Assembly: GCA_963726065.1 (NCBI GenBank)
Contig: CAVSAU010000002.1
Location: 310,001-374,000 of the forward strand
Direction of reading: 5' to 3'
Length of the DNA: 64,000 nucleotides
DNA from: Neomesorhizobium sp963726065
Lineage (GTDB): Bacteria > Pseudomonadota > Alphaproteobacteria > Rhizobiales > Rhizobiaceae
The position numbers and the translations under genes are program-made. This document shows positions 9,013-17,147 of the stretch, piece after piece. The notes under the pieces are model-generated. The model was not told the origin of the DNA. It did no database searches and was given only the letters and a program-made list of their open reading frames with translations. How positions within the stretch are numbered: position 1 is the stretch's first letter; each line of letters begins with the position of its first letter.

Positions 9013-9765
9013 ATGATCTCGGTGGTTCGCCAGGCAAAGAGTGCCGATATCCAGGCCGCGGCTGCGCCCTTTGCTCAGCTCGGCCGCATCCCCTCGCGAC
9101 AGACAAGCCCGGTCGGGTGGCTCGCCTGCGCCCTTGCGGCGATAGGCCTCTGCACGCTCGCTGCCGTCGCCGTTGCGCTCGTCGCTCCACATGCCCGGCC
9201 CTTGCTGCTCCAGGAAGACGGCATCGTCGAAATGGCGAGCGTAGTGTGCCTGTTGGGCATCGTCATCGGCTCGGCATACGCATCCCTTGCATGGGGATGG
9301 AACTGGCCGCTGCTCCTGGCCGGGCTTATCGGCCTTGCCGAATTGCTGGACGAAACGAGTTTCGGCTCGCGCCTGTTCGGCTTCGAGCCGCCGGAACTCC
9401 ATGGTGGCGGCCAGTTGGACGGCTTTCACGACCTGCTCATGCTGGCCTACCGGCTGCTGCGCGACATCAATGGTGGCCTGGCCTGGCTTCTGGTCGGGCT
9501 GATGCTCGCCGCGTCGCTCGGGCTGATGCTCGTCGTTGCCAACCAGTTGAGAAGCGGGTTCGGGCGCCAACGTTCGTGGCTGGCCGAGCATGTCCTCCTT
9601 TTCCTGCACATAGGCTTCATCGGCCTTGCGCAAGTGATCGACATCACCTCGTCGTCATCCCCCGCACTCGCCGCGATCGAAGAGGTGTTGGAGTTCAACG
9701 CGGCCTTGGCGCTGGTGTTCTACGTCGCCCAGCAGGCGCACCAATCCTGGCAGGAGGCAGCCTAA
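9013..9765 (+). CDS. uncharacterised polytopic membrane protein
   Basis: The ATG at 9013 has GGGAG at good spacing, giving 250 residues with about six membrane segments. It carries conserved-looking polar motifs in or next to the membrane: QEDGIVEMAS after the first segment, LAELLDETSFGSRLFGFEPPE after the third, then GQLDGFHD. I recall a broad uncharacterised membrane family with the pattern ED-x-x-x-E / EEISWGQR / PE / N-x-HN, and this looks like a divergent member. It follows the glycosyltransferase, so a role in envelope polysaccharide is possible but unproven. The IS110 element begins at its stop codon. Confidence 0.7.
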   Translation: MISVVRQAKSADIQAAAAPFAQLGRIPSRQTSPVGWLACALAAIGLCTLAAVAVALVAPHARPLLLQEDGIVEMASVVCLLGIVIGSAYASLAWGWNWPLLLAGLIGLAELLDETSFGSRLFGFEPPELHGGGQLDGFHDLLMLAYRLLRDINGGLAWLLVGLMLAASLGLMLVVANQLRSGFGRQRSWLAEHVLLFLHIGFIGLAQVIDITSSSSPALAAIEEVLEFNAALALVFYVAQQAHQSWQEAA

Positions 9766-9773
9766 TGCGTTTG

Positions 9774-10951
9774 TCAAGCGGCTACTTTGAAATTGGCCTT
9801 GAAGGGGGATCGAGTTTGCATGATTGCCCAGAGGACGTTGAGGCGACGACGGGCAAGGGCGATGACGGCCTGGTGGTGATGTTTGCCGTCGCGCCGTTTA
9901 CGGGAATAGAAGGCGCGGCTGTCTGTCTGGCTGAGCGAGCAGAATGCGGACTGATAGAACACGCGCTTGAGACCCTTGTTGCCACCTGTCGGGCGTCTGA
10001 GGAAGCGGGTCTTACCGGACTGGCGGATGACGGGCGCGATACCGGCTGCGGCGGCGAGTGCGTCGGCGGAGCGGAAGCGCGAGAGATTGCCTGCTTCGGC
10101 GATGAGTTCTGCGGTGAGCACGGCCCCCATTCCGGGCAGGCTACGGATGAGGGCAGCGTCAGGGTGGCTTTGGAGAAGGGTCTCCAATTCGCGGTCGAGC
10201 TCGACCAGCCGCGTTTTGGCGGCGAGCGCTTCGACAGCCAGTTCTCGGATCAGACGAGCGCTCATGCGCTCAGCCGGGATACTGATCGTCTGTTGCGCGG
10301 CGGCGGCGAGCGCGACATCGGCCAAGGCTTCGACCCGCGGGATGGCGCCGCCTGCCTTGAGATGGCGGACGAGCCGCTTCTTGCCGGCGCTGCGCAGTTC
10401 GGCCGGCGTGACGTAGCGTGTGAGAAGCTGCAGCGGCCCCTTGGTTGTGAGGTCGAGGCTGCGTTCCAGGCCGGGAAAGATGCCGGTGAGCAGGTCATGC
10501 AGGCGGCCGAGCCGCTGGGTCTGCGCTTCGACGAGATCGCGCCGGCGGCCGACCAGCAGCCTGATCTCGAGGTCGATCTCGGTGGCGGGCTCGATGGCGC
10601 GCAGGTCGGTGCGCGTGCGTACCTGATCGGCGATGGTGCGGGCATCGCGCGGGTCGGACTTGTTCTCGCCACCGACGGTTGCCTGCCGCGCCCGGTTGAC
10701 GGCCAGGCCCGGCACATGGACCAGCGCGAAGCCCGCCTCAGCCAGCATCGCTTCGGTCAGTCCGGCAATGCCGCCCACGACGTCGATGCCGATGCGCGTC
10801 GCTCCGCCAAGCGCGGCCAGGTCATCGATCATGGCGGCGATGGCGGCAGGCGTGTTGTCCAGCTTCCTGTCGAGATGAACCACCCATCGGCATCGATGGC
10901 AGTGACCCAGTGAACTTGCTTGGCGATGTCGATGCCGACGCTGATGCGCAT
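9774..10951 (-). CDS. IS110-family transposase (one frameshift)
   Basis: The true start is the ATG at 10951, behind GGAGGGGAGA. It encodes MRISVGIDIAKQVHW, whose Asp in GIDIAK is the first residue of the RuvC-like DEDD site. A one-base deletion near 10883-10888 shifts the frame, and the protein continues VVHLDRKLDN to the TGA at 9774. Other landmarks are KSDPRDARTIADQ in the N-terminal catalytic domain and, in the C-terminal Tnp-20 domain, SLPGMGAVLTAELIAE and the YQSAF segment with the candidate catalytic serine. Full length would be about 392 residues. As read, the gene is disrupted; an assembly error is possible. Confidence 0.85.
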
Positions 10952-11044
10952 TCTCCCCTCCAAGCGTTGATCAAGGCCAGGCGCGCCGCCCACGCCGTCA
11001 TCGCCTTACACAGCGATCAATCGCAGAGCCTAATCAGCGGTCGA

Positions 11045-11124
11045 GGCGGTTTGGCGCTGCCGGGGGATCTGCCACCAGAACCATTCGATGCAGCCAGCAT
11101 GAAAACCATCCCGGCAGCGCCGCC
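11045..11124 (-). ncRNA. candidate IS110 bridge RNA core hairpin
   Basis: A perfect 12-bp inverted repeat, GGCGCTGCCGGG at 11053-11064 and its complement at 11110-11121, encloses a 45-nt loop. The stem extends outward through a 3-nt bulge with GGCGG/GCC. It lies 100-170 bp upstream of the transposase ATG. IS110-group elements are known to carry a structured bridge RNA there, with large internal loops that pair with target and donor DNA. A second small hairpin (ATCGC/GCGAT) lies nearer the gene. Strand follows the transposase. The RNA is inferred from position and fold only. Confidence 0.45.
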
Positions 11125-11130
11125 TAACGG

Positions 11131-11405
11131 AAAGTCTGACATCCACAGGCTCTTCCCGAAAAGCACTGTTCGCACAGCATCAACAAGGTAGGGCGGCATG
11201 ACGGCGAAATTCGCCGCCATATCCACGCAAGCTGCGCCGAAGGCCATCGAGAAGAGCTGAACCGTGGCAAGGCCGCATCGGCCTTCGGAACCTCGACATT
11301 ATTCAAGTAAAAATTCGCAGCGCGGACGGCCAAGCGGCGGCACGCTCAAGCACTACGGGCGGTCGCTCCGTCAACAGGTCGAGCGTCTGTCCACCAAGAT
11401 GCCGC
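11131..11405. other. stretch without a recognisable gene
   Basis: No convincing coding sequence is present between the IS110 upstream region and the operator at 11409. A minus-strand reading (about 11333 to 11017) gives protein-like text such as NFYLNNVEVPKADA and, in another frame, ACVDMAANFAVMPPYLVDAV. This could be the remnant of a gene interrupted by the insertion, but I do not recognise it. Confidence 0.4.
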
Positions 11406-11408
11406 CAA

Positions 11409-11442
11409 TATAATAAGATATTGTCAACAATCTGGTTGACAA
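11409..11442 (+). promoter_or_regulatory. palindromic operator with TATAAT box
   Basis: TTGTCAAC (11421-11428) and GTTGACAA (11435-11442) form a perfect 8-bp inverted repeat with a 6-bp spacer. A TATAAT box at 11409-11414 lies just upstream, with a weak possible -35. TTGT-n-ACAA half-sites are typical of GntR/FadR-type repressors, so the binding-protein gene at 11561 is probably repressed from here. The regulator is not in the window. Confidence 0.55.
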
Positions 11443-11560
11443 ACAGTGAACCGTGGCGAAAATGCGCTGATGTGTCCTCCCATCGGCACGACACCGCATT
11501 CAAGAAAAACAAGTCCTCCGCCCAAGGAGGCTCAACCTTTCCAGAGTGGAGGAAATAAAG

Positions 11561-13127
11561 ATGCTGAAAAGAATTGGCCTTGCGGTTACGGCGGCAGCCT
11601 TGCTTGTTTCGGGCGCCAGCGCCGAAACGCTTAAATGGGGAGCCGCAAGGGACATCTATTCGCTCGATCCCTATTCCTACGGGGATAGCTACACCATCGC
11701 CTTCCTCAATCACGTCTATGAGGGGCTCGTCCGCTACGACGCCGATCTCAAGATCGAGCCGGCGCTTGCAACCTCGTGGGAAACGGTGTCGGAAACCGTG
11801 TGGCGCTTCCATCTGCGGAAGGGCGTGAAGTTCCACGACGGGGCCGACTTCACCGCCGACGACGTGCTCGCCTCGCTGACGCGCGTCAGCGACGACGACT
11901 TCGCCGCTGCGCGGCAACCTGCCGGCCTACAAGTCGTCGAAGAAGGTCGACGACTACACCATCGACATCGAACTGACCGGCCCCTATCCGCTGCTGCTCA
12001 ACGACCTGACGAACATCCACATGTTCGACGCGACCTGGCTAACCGACAACAATTCGCTGAAGCCGACCGATGTCGGCGCCAAGGTCGAAGGTTATGCCAC
12101 CTACAACACCAACGGCACCGGCCCCTTCGTCGTCGAAAGCCGCGTGCCCGACAGCAAGACGGTCCTCGTCGAGAACCCGGCCTGGTGGGACAAGTCGCAA
12201 ACCAATATCGACCGCATCGAATTCATCGCCGATCACCTCAGCCGCGACACGCGTCGCCGCGCTGCTGTCGGGCGAGATCGACTTCACCGAGAATGCGCCG
12301 CTGCAGGATCTTCCGCGCCTGGTCGGCCCAGCCCGGACTGAAGGCGATGGAACGCACCGATCTGCGCACCGTCATGATCGGCTTCAACCGCAAGCCGCAA
12401 GCTTCGACAACGGCGCCGATAACAAGTTCAATGACCTGCGGGTGCGCCAGGCGTTCGACCACGCGATCGAATCCGCAACTGATCCAGAAGCGCATCATGC
12501 GCGGCAAGTCGCGGACCGCCGGGCGATCGTCGCGCCGGAGATCCCCGGCTATACCGAAGCGCTCGACAAGCCGTTCGCCTACGATCCGGAGCTGTCGAAG
12601 AAGCTGCTGGCGGAGGCCGGCGCGACCGGCATGGAATTCACGCTTGTCTGCACCAACGACGCCTACGTGAACGAGGAGGAACTCTGCCAGGGCCTCGTCA
12701 ACATGCTGAGCCGCGCCGGCTTCAAGCCGCAGCTCGACATCGCGCCGGCGCGCCGCCCAGACGCCGAAGCGCGCCAGCGGCGAGTCCGATGTCTACCTGA
12801 TCGGCTGGGCCAACGAGCCGATGCTCGACAGCTATTCGATCCTGCTGCAGATGATCCAAACCAAAACCGGACAATGCCGGCGTGTTCAACTGGGGCGGCT
12901 GGAGCTATCCGGAGATCGACAAGCTGATCGTACAGGCGTCGACGGAAATGGACAGGACCAAGCGGCTCGCGCTACAGACCAAGGCGCTGGAGATGACAAA
13001 GGAGGAGATCATCGTGCTGCCGCTGCACCAGCAGCCGATGGCCTGGGTGATGACCGACAAGATCGATCGCATCGTCCAGTTGCCCGACAACAAATCGCGT
13101 CACTGGCTGACCCGCTTTGCCGAGTAG
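11561..13127 (+). CDS. ABC transporter solute-binding protein, peptide/DppA type (several frameshifts)
   Basis: Starts at an ATG with GGAGGAAA seven bases upstream. MLKRIGLAVTAAALLVSGASA is a signal peptide, so the product is periplasmic. The family landmarks are present in order but in changing frames: DPYSYGDSYTIAFLNHVYEGL, ALATSWE, GTGPFVV, NPAWWDK, LRVRQAFDHAI and DEMPLHQQP-like text near the C-terminus. The total span equals the usual ~520 residues. About six or seven one-base shifts occur between 11905 and 12875; those resolved at 11901 and 12211 are extra bases. No permease or ATPase gene follows, so the protein would be an orphan or serve a transporter elsewhere. Confidence 0.75.
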
Positions 13128-13138
13128 CCGCATCACCG

Positions 13139-13166
13139 GACCTGAGGCAAAATTCCGCCTCAGGTC
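13139..13166 (+). terminator. hairpin after the binding-protein gene
   Basis: GACCTGAGGC and GCCTCAGGTC form a perfect 10-bp stem around AAAATTCC, 12 bp past the stop. No T-run follows, so this may protect the 3' end rather than terminate on its own. Confidence 0.45.
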
Positions 13167-13339
13167 GAAACGCCGCGTCGAATAAGAGGCGGCTAACGTC
13201 GATCCGGAAATCCACCGGCAACCGGCCGCCTTCGCCTGACCACTCATCGGGTCGGATTGTCGGTTTGTCCTGAAGGCGCCCTGCGATTTCCGACTTTTCC
13301 AACCTCGTTGCAATCGACCGTGCTGAAGGATCTCGGGCA

Positions 13340-14074
13340 GTGCATATTCTTCTGATCAACCCCAATTCGACAGCCTCGATGACCGAACAGGCGCTGGCAA
13401 GCGCCCTGCGGGTAAAGCAGCCGGGCACGCGCGTTACCGCCACCAACCCGACGGACACGCCGGCAAGCATCGAGGGCGGGGCCGACGAGGCCATGGCGGT
13501 TCCCGGAATGCTGTCGCAGATCCGCAAGGGCGAGGCTGAGGGCATCGATGCCTATGTCATTGCCTGCTTCGACGATCCGGGATTGCATGCGGCCCGCGAG
13601 GTCGCCCGCGGGCCGGTGATCGGAATCTGCCAGGCCGCGGTGCAGGTGGCGATGACCATCAGCCGCCGCTTCTCCGTCATCACGACCTTGCCTCGCTCCA
13701 TCCCGATCATCGAGGATCTCGTCGTATCCTACGGCGCCAATCATCACTGCCGCAATGTGCGCGCCATCGATCTGCCGGTGCTGGCCCTGGAGGAAGACCC
13801 GCTGCAGGCCGAACGCCTGCTGGCGAAAGAGATCGAGCGCGCCAAGAAGGAAGACCGCGCTGAGGCGATCGTGCTTGGGTGCGCCGGCATGTCGGTGCTT
13901 GGCGAGCGGCTGAGTGCTGCGACCGGTGTGCCGGTCATCGACGGCGTTACCGCTGCGGTGAAGTTTGCCGAAGCGCTGGTCGGTGCGGGGTATGCGACCT
14001 CGAAGGCAAATGCCTATGATTTTCCGCGGATCAAGGGGCCGCACGGGCGCCAACAGGTATCCGCCAAGGTTTAG
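13340..14074 (+). CDS. Asp/Glu/hydantoin racemase family protein
   Basis: A 244-residue protein starting at a GTG. It shows the Asp/Glu racemase layout: LLINPNSTASMT at the N-terminus, the first catalytic cysteine in YVIACFDDPGL (about residue 76), and the second in EAIVLGCAGMS (about residue 180). Such enzymes racemise 5-substituted hydantoins or allantoin without a cofactor. It follows the binding-protein gene by 212 bp on the same strand, and such pairs occur in hydantoin or amino-acid salvage clusters. No hydantoinase is visible, so the substrate is open. Confidence 0.8.
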   Translation: MHILLINPNSTASMTEQALASALRVKQPGTRVTATNPTDTPASIEGGADEAMAVPGMLSQIRKGEAEGIDAYVIACFDDPGLHAAREVARGPVIGICQAAVQVAMTISRRFSVITTLPRSIPIIEDLVVSYGANHHCRNVRAIDLPVLALEEDPLQAERLLAKEIERAKKEDRAEAIVLGCAGMSVLGERLSAATGVPVIDGVTAAVKFAEALVGAGYATSKANAYDFPRIKGPHGRQQVSAKV

Positions 14075-14340
14075 CGGGTGGCGCCCGGCCACCATTACGG
14101 CCGGTTCGGGTGGAAGCGGGAGCGCGCTAACCACGTCCAACGCGCCTTCGGTCACGGTGCAAACGCCAGCACTTGCGCCCGCGCCGGCTTGCTGGTAATA
14201 GCGCCGCGTTCAGAACCGTCCGGCAGGGCATGCCGTGGCGGTTCGCAATGCTTTTCGGGCTTGGTCGGTCCGAAAACGAAACAAGAGGCGCGGCGTGCCG
14301 ACGGCACACCAGAGGACCTCATAGAAACGGAGTAAGCAAA
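14075..14340 (+). promoter_or_regulatory. leader region of rpmI-rplT
   Basis: This 266-bp stretch has no plausible gene on either strand. It should hold the promoter and 5' leader of the ribosomal protein operon. A small GCCGACGGC hairpin occurs about 50 bp before rpmI. I see no infC upstream and no clear mimic of the rRNA L20-binding site. Confidence 0.4.
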
Positions 14341-14544
14341 ATGCCCAAGATGAAGACCAAATCCGCTGCGAAGAAGCGGTTCAAGATCACCGGTACGGGT
14401 AAAGTTCTGTCGGCTGCGGCCGGCAAGCGTCACGGCATGATCAAGCGTACCAACAAGTTCATTCGAAATGCCCGCGGCACGATGGTTCTGGCTGAACCGG
14501 ACGGCAAGAAGGTCATCAAGAATTTTCTGCCGAACGGCCTTTGA
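14341..14544 (+). CDS. rpmI: 50S ribosomal protein L35
   Basis: A 67-residue, Lys-rich protein beginning MPKMKTKSAAKKRFK, the L35 signature, preceded by GGAG. It is a structural protein of the large ribosomal subunit. It is followed 36 bp later by rplT, the normal bacterial order. The in-frame extension upstream is not protein-like, so the start at 14341 is secure. Confidence 0.97.
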   Translation: MPKMKTKSAAKKRFKITGTGKVLSAAAGKRHGMIKRTNKFIRNARGTMVLAEPDGKKVIKNFLPNGL

Positions 14545-14580
14545 GCCGCGGCCGGTACAGCTGTTTAAGGAGATCATGAC

Positions 14581-14940
14581 ATGGCACGCGTAAAAAGAGG
14601 CGTTACCTCCCACGCCAGGCACAAGAAGGTCCTGAAGGCCGCCAAGGGTTTCTACGGCCGCCGCAAGAACACCATCCGCATCGCCAAGCAGGCGGTGGAG
14701 AAGTCGCTGCAGTACGCCTACCGCGACCGCAAGAACCGCAAGCGCAACTTCCGCGCCCTGTGGATCCAGCGCATCAACGCGGCGGTGCACGAGCACGGCC
14801 TGACCTACGGGCGATTCATCGACGGCCTCAACAAGGCCGGGATCGAAATCGACCGCAAGGTGCTTTCCGACATGGCGATCCACGAGCCGCAGGCGTTCGC
14901 CGCCCTGGTCGCCAAGGCCAAGGTCGCCTGGAATATCTGA
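14581..14940 (+). CDS. rplT: 50S ribosomal protein L20
   Basis: A 119-residue basic protein (MARVKRGVTSHARHKKVLK, then NRKRNFRALWIQRINAA) that matches L20 over its whole length. L20 binds 23S rRNA early in 50S assembly and in many bacteria represses its own operon. AAGGAG lies nine bases upstream of the start. A terminator follows it before pheS. Confidence 0.98.
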   Translation: MARVKRGVTSHARHKKVLKAAKGFYGRRKNTIRIAKQAVEKSLQYAYRDRKNRKRNFRALWIQRINAAVHEHGLTYGRFIDGLNKAGIEIDRKVLSDMAIHEPQAFAALVAKAKVAWNI

Positions 14941-15019
14941 AGAACACCACCCCGAATGCTTTTGAAAGCGCTGTTGCCTAAGGCCAGCGCTTCCCAAGCT
15001 TCGGAAATCTGATTTGGGA

Positions 15020-15053
15020 AACCCGCGCTGGCAGGGCTGGCGCGGGTTTTTCT
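15020..15053 (+). terminator. Rho-independent terminator after rplT
   Basis: ACCCGCGC and GCGCGGGT pair around an 11-nt loop and run into TTTTTC. It separates the rpmI-rplT transcript from pheS. Confidence 0.85.
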
Positions 15054-15133
15054 TTGGGCTGAGTTTTCGGCCTGGAATGTAAGTCAGCAGCGAAGTCTCA
15101 TCGACCAAGAGGGTCAAAATCGTGAACGAGATC

Positions 15134-16227
15134 ATGAGCACTCTCGATACGCTCGAAAACTCCTTGCTCGGCCGAGATCGCCGCGGCCTCCGACGAGCAG
15201 GCGATCGAGGCGGTGCGCGTCGCCGCGCTCGGCAAGAAGGGCTCGGTCTCGGACCTGCTGAAGACGCTCGGCTCGATGAGCGCCGGAGGAGCGGCAGGTG
15301 CAAGGGCCCGGCCATCAACGGCCTCAAGAACCGCGTCGACCGACGCGCTCGACCGCCCGCAAGGCCGAGCTGCGCGAGGCGGCGATCGCAGCCCGGCTCG
15401 CCGCCGAGAAGGTCGACGTCACGCTGCCGGTGCGCCAGTCGCCGGCCGAGCGCGGCCGCATCCACCCGATCAGCCAGGTCATCGACGAGATCACCGCGAT
15501 CTTCGCCGACATGGGCTTCTCGGTCGCCGAAGGGCCGGACATCGAGACCGACTATTACAATTTCACCGCGCTCAACTTCCCCGAAGGCCATCCGGCGCGC
15601 GAGATGCACGACACGTTCTTCCTGAAGCCGGGGCCGGACGGCGCGCGGAAGCTTCTGCGCACCCACACCTCGCCGGTGCAGATCCGCACCATGGAGGCGC
15701 ACGAAGCCGCCGATCCGCATCGTCATTCCGGGCCGGACCTACCGCATCGATTCGGACGCCACCCACACGCCGATGTTCCACCAGGTCGAGGGCCTGGTGA
15801 TCGACAAGATCAGCCAACGTCGCCAACATGCGCTGGGTGCTGGAGGAATTCTGCAAGGCCTTCTTCGAGGTGCCGAGCGTGAAGATGCGCTTCCGGCCGA
15901 GCTATCTTCCCGTTCACCGAGCCCAGCCTCGAGGTCGACGTCCAGTGCGACCGCTCGCGGCCGGGCGAAGTGCGCTTCGGCGAGGGCAACGACTGGCTGG
16001 AGATTCTGGGCTGCGGCATGGTGCACCCCAACGTGCTCCGCTTTGGCGGCCTCGATCCAGACGACTACCAGGGCTTTGCCTGGGGCATGGGCATCGACCG
16101 CATCGCCATGCTGAAATACGGCATGCCCGACCTGCGCGCCTTCTTCGACGCCGACGTGCGCTGGCTCCACCACTACGGCTTCCGGCCGCTCGACCTGCCG
16201 ACGCTGTTCGGGGGATTGAGTTCGTAA
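15134..16227 (+). CDS. pheS: phenylalanyl-tRNA synthetase alpha subunit (multiple one-base insertions)
   Basis: The coding text is complete when frames are joined: MSTLDTLENSLL, KGSVSDLLKTLGSMS, HPISQVIDEITAIFADMGF, TDYYNFTALNFPEGHPAR, the motif-2 region RTHTSPVQIRTM, FCKAFFEVPSVKMRFRPSY, and motif 3 GFAWGMGIDRIAMLKYG. I count eight apparent single-base insertions between 15170 and 15910. Removing them gives 1086 bp, 361 residues, the normal size. A GTG at 15122 is an alternative start. The alpha subunit holds the active site of the (alpha-beta)2 enzyme that charges tRNA-Phe. The gene is essential, so the breaks are almost certainly sequence errors. Confidence 0.9.
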
Positions 16228-16230
16228 AAT

Positions 16231-16467
16231 ATGCCGACCCTGCTCATCTGGCATGGCCACAAGTTCAGATTCTTTGCCTTGGACCGGGACGAGCCGCCGC
16301 ACGTGCACATCGTAAAGGATGGCAAGCCCCTGAAGGTGTGGCTCCGAAATTTGGAGGTCGTGCTGAACAAGGGTTATAATGATCGGGAAGTTGCGCAGCT
16401 GCTTGCAGTCACAGGCGAGCATCGCGACGATTGGATAGGTGCCTGGAATGACTTCTTTGGCCTTTGA
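16231..16467 (+). CDS. DUF4160 domain protein
   Basis: A 78-residue protein beginning 3 bp after the pheS stop, with the DUF4160 pattern RFFALDRDEPPHVHIVKDG followed by LNKGYNDREVAQLL. Its gene overlaps the next one by 20 bp. DUF4160 and DUF2442 proteins are often encoded as a pair and are sometimes described as toxin-antitoxin-like, but no activity is established. Base composition is visibly less GC-rich than pheS and pheT, which suggests insertion into the operon by transfer. Confidence 0.8.
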   Translation: MPTLLIWHGHKFRFFALDRDEPPHVHIVKDGKPLKVWLRNLEVVLNKGYNDREVAQLLAVTGEHRDDWIGAWNDFFGL

Positions 16468-16726
16468 AACAGACGATATGCGTCCTGTAAGGGCGTGGTG
16501 CACGCAAGACGACGTCCACGTCGCCCTCGCAGATGGACGGTCGATATCGACGCCCCTCTGGTGGTATCCATTCCTGACCGGGCTGGGCCAGACGGAGTTG
16601 AACGACATCGAATTGATGTTTGAAGGAATTTGGTGGTCCGCTGTGGACGAGGGTATCTCCGTCAAGAGCATGTTTCTCGGCGTCAAGGCGCCCGGCGCAA
16701 CCGAACCGCGGCAAGCGGCCGAATAG
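16448..16726 (+). CDS. DUF2442 domain protein
   Basis: The ATG at 16448 lies inside the end of the DUF4160 gene, giving a 92-residue product (a GTG at 16439 would add three residues). It shows the DUF2442 pattern: DDVHVALADGRSISTPLWWYPFL, then LNDIELMFEGIWW and DEGISVKSMFLG. The fold is small and partner-binding, and the translational coupling supports a complex with the DUF4160 protein. It sits between pheS and pheT with no promoter of its own that I can see. Confidence 0.8.
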   Translation: MTSLAFETDDMRPVRAWCTQDDVHVALADGRSISTPLWWYPFLTGLGQTELNDIELMFEGIWWSAVDEGISVKSMFLGVKAPGATEPRQAAE

Positions 16727-16739
16727 TCTGCATTTGTCC

Positions 16740-17147
16740 ATGACTCAGATTTCTTTTTCCTTCGGCGATTCGCCGCAGATGGCCGACGAATTGCTGGCGC
16801 TGGTGCTGTCGGGACGCAAGACGGCGACCTGCGGTGCGCTGCGCGACTACGGCAGCGCCGAGCCGGCGCCGGTTGTTGGCCGCCGCGATGTGGTGCTCGA
16901 TGGCAGGGGAAGGCGCGCCGCCGTCATCGAAACCGTCGAGGCGATCCAGCGCCGCTTCGACGAGGTCGATGCGGCTTTTGCGCGTGACGAGGGTGAAGGC
17001 GACCTGTCCTACGAATACTGGCGGAAAGCCCACGAGGCCTACTTTGCACGCAATGGCGGCTTCTCGCCGGACATGATCTTGGTCTGCGAACGCTTCCGCC
17101 TGGTGGAAGTGTTCGACCGCAACGACACGAAACGAGTGAACCCATGA
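16740..17147 (+). CDS. ASCH-domain protein
   Basis: A 135-residue protein with the ASCH pattern: ELLALVLSGRKTATCGALRDY near the N-terminus and GDLSYEYWRKAHEAYFARNG further on. ASCH domains are PUA-like folds thought to bind RNA or modified nucleotides; some members hydrolyse N4-acetylcytidine. It ends in an ATGA overlap with pheT, so it is translated with it. I recall ASCH genes next to pheT in related rhizobia, so this neighbour may be the older one compared with the DUF pair. Confidence 0.8.
   Translation: MTQISFSFGDSPQMADELLALVLSGRKTATCGALRDYGSAEPAPVVGRRDVVLDGRGRRAAVIETVEAIQRRFDEVDAAFARDEGEGDLSYEYWRKAHEAYFARNGGFSPDMILVCERFRLVEVFDRNDTKRVNP

Larger units (their letters stand above)
9766..11130 (-). 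mobile_element. IS110-family insertion sequence (approximate ends)
   Basis: The element contains a DEDD-type IS110 transposase (minus strand) and an upstream non-coding stretch with a strong hairpin. IS110 elements lack terminal inverted repeats and usually make no target duplication, so the ends cannot be fixed by eye. The left boundary is placed just after the TAA of the membrane-protein gene at 9763-9765. The right boundary is set beyond the hairpin at 11045-11124 and could extend further. The 8-mer AGCCTAAT occurs at 9759-9766, across the left junction, and again at 11027-11034 within the upstream non-coding part. Confidence 0.75.

Noticed and set aside
9117..10913. 598-codon plus-strand frame across the membrane protein and transposase
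   Set aside because: It is the complement of the IS110 transposase joined to an off-frame reading of the membrane-protein gene; the text is Arg/Ala/Gly-rich with no domain.
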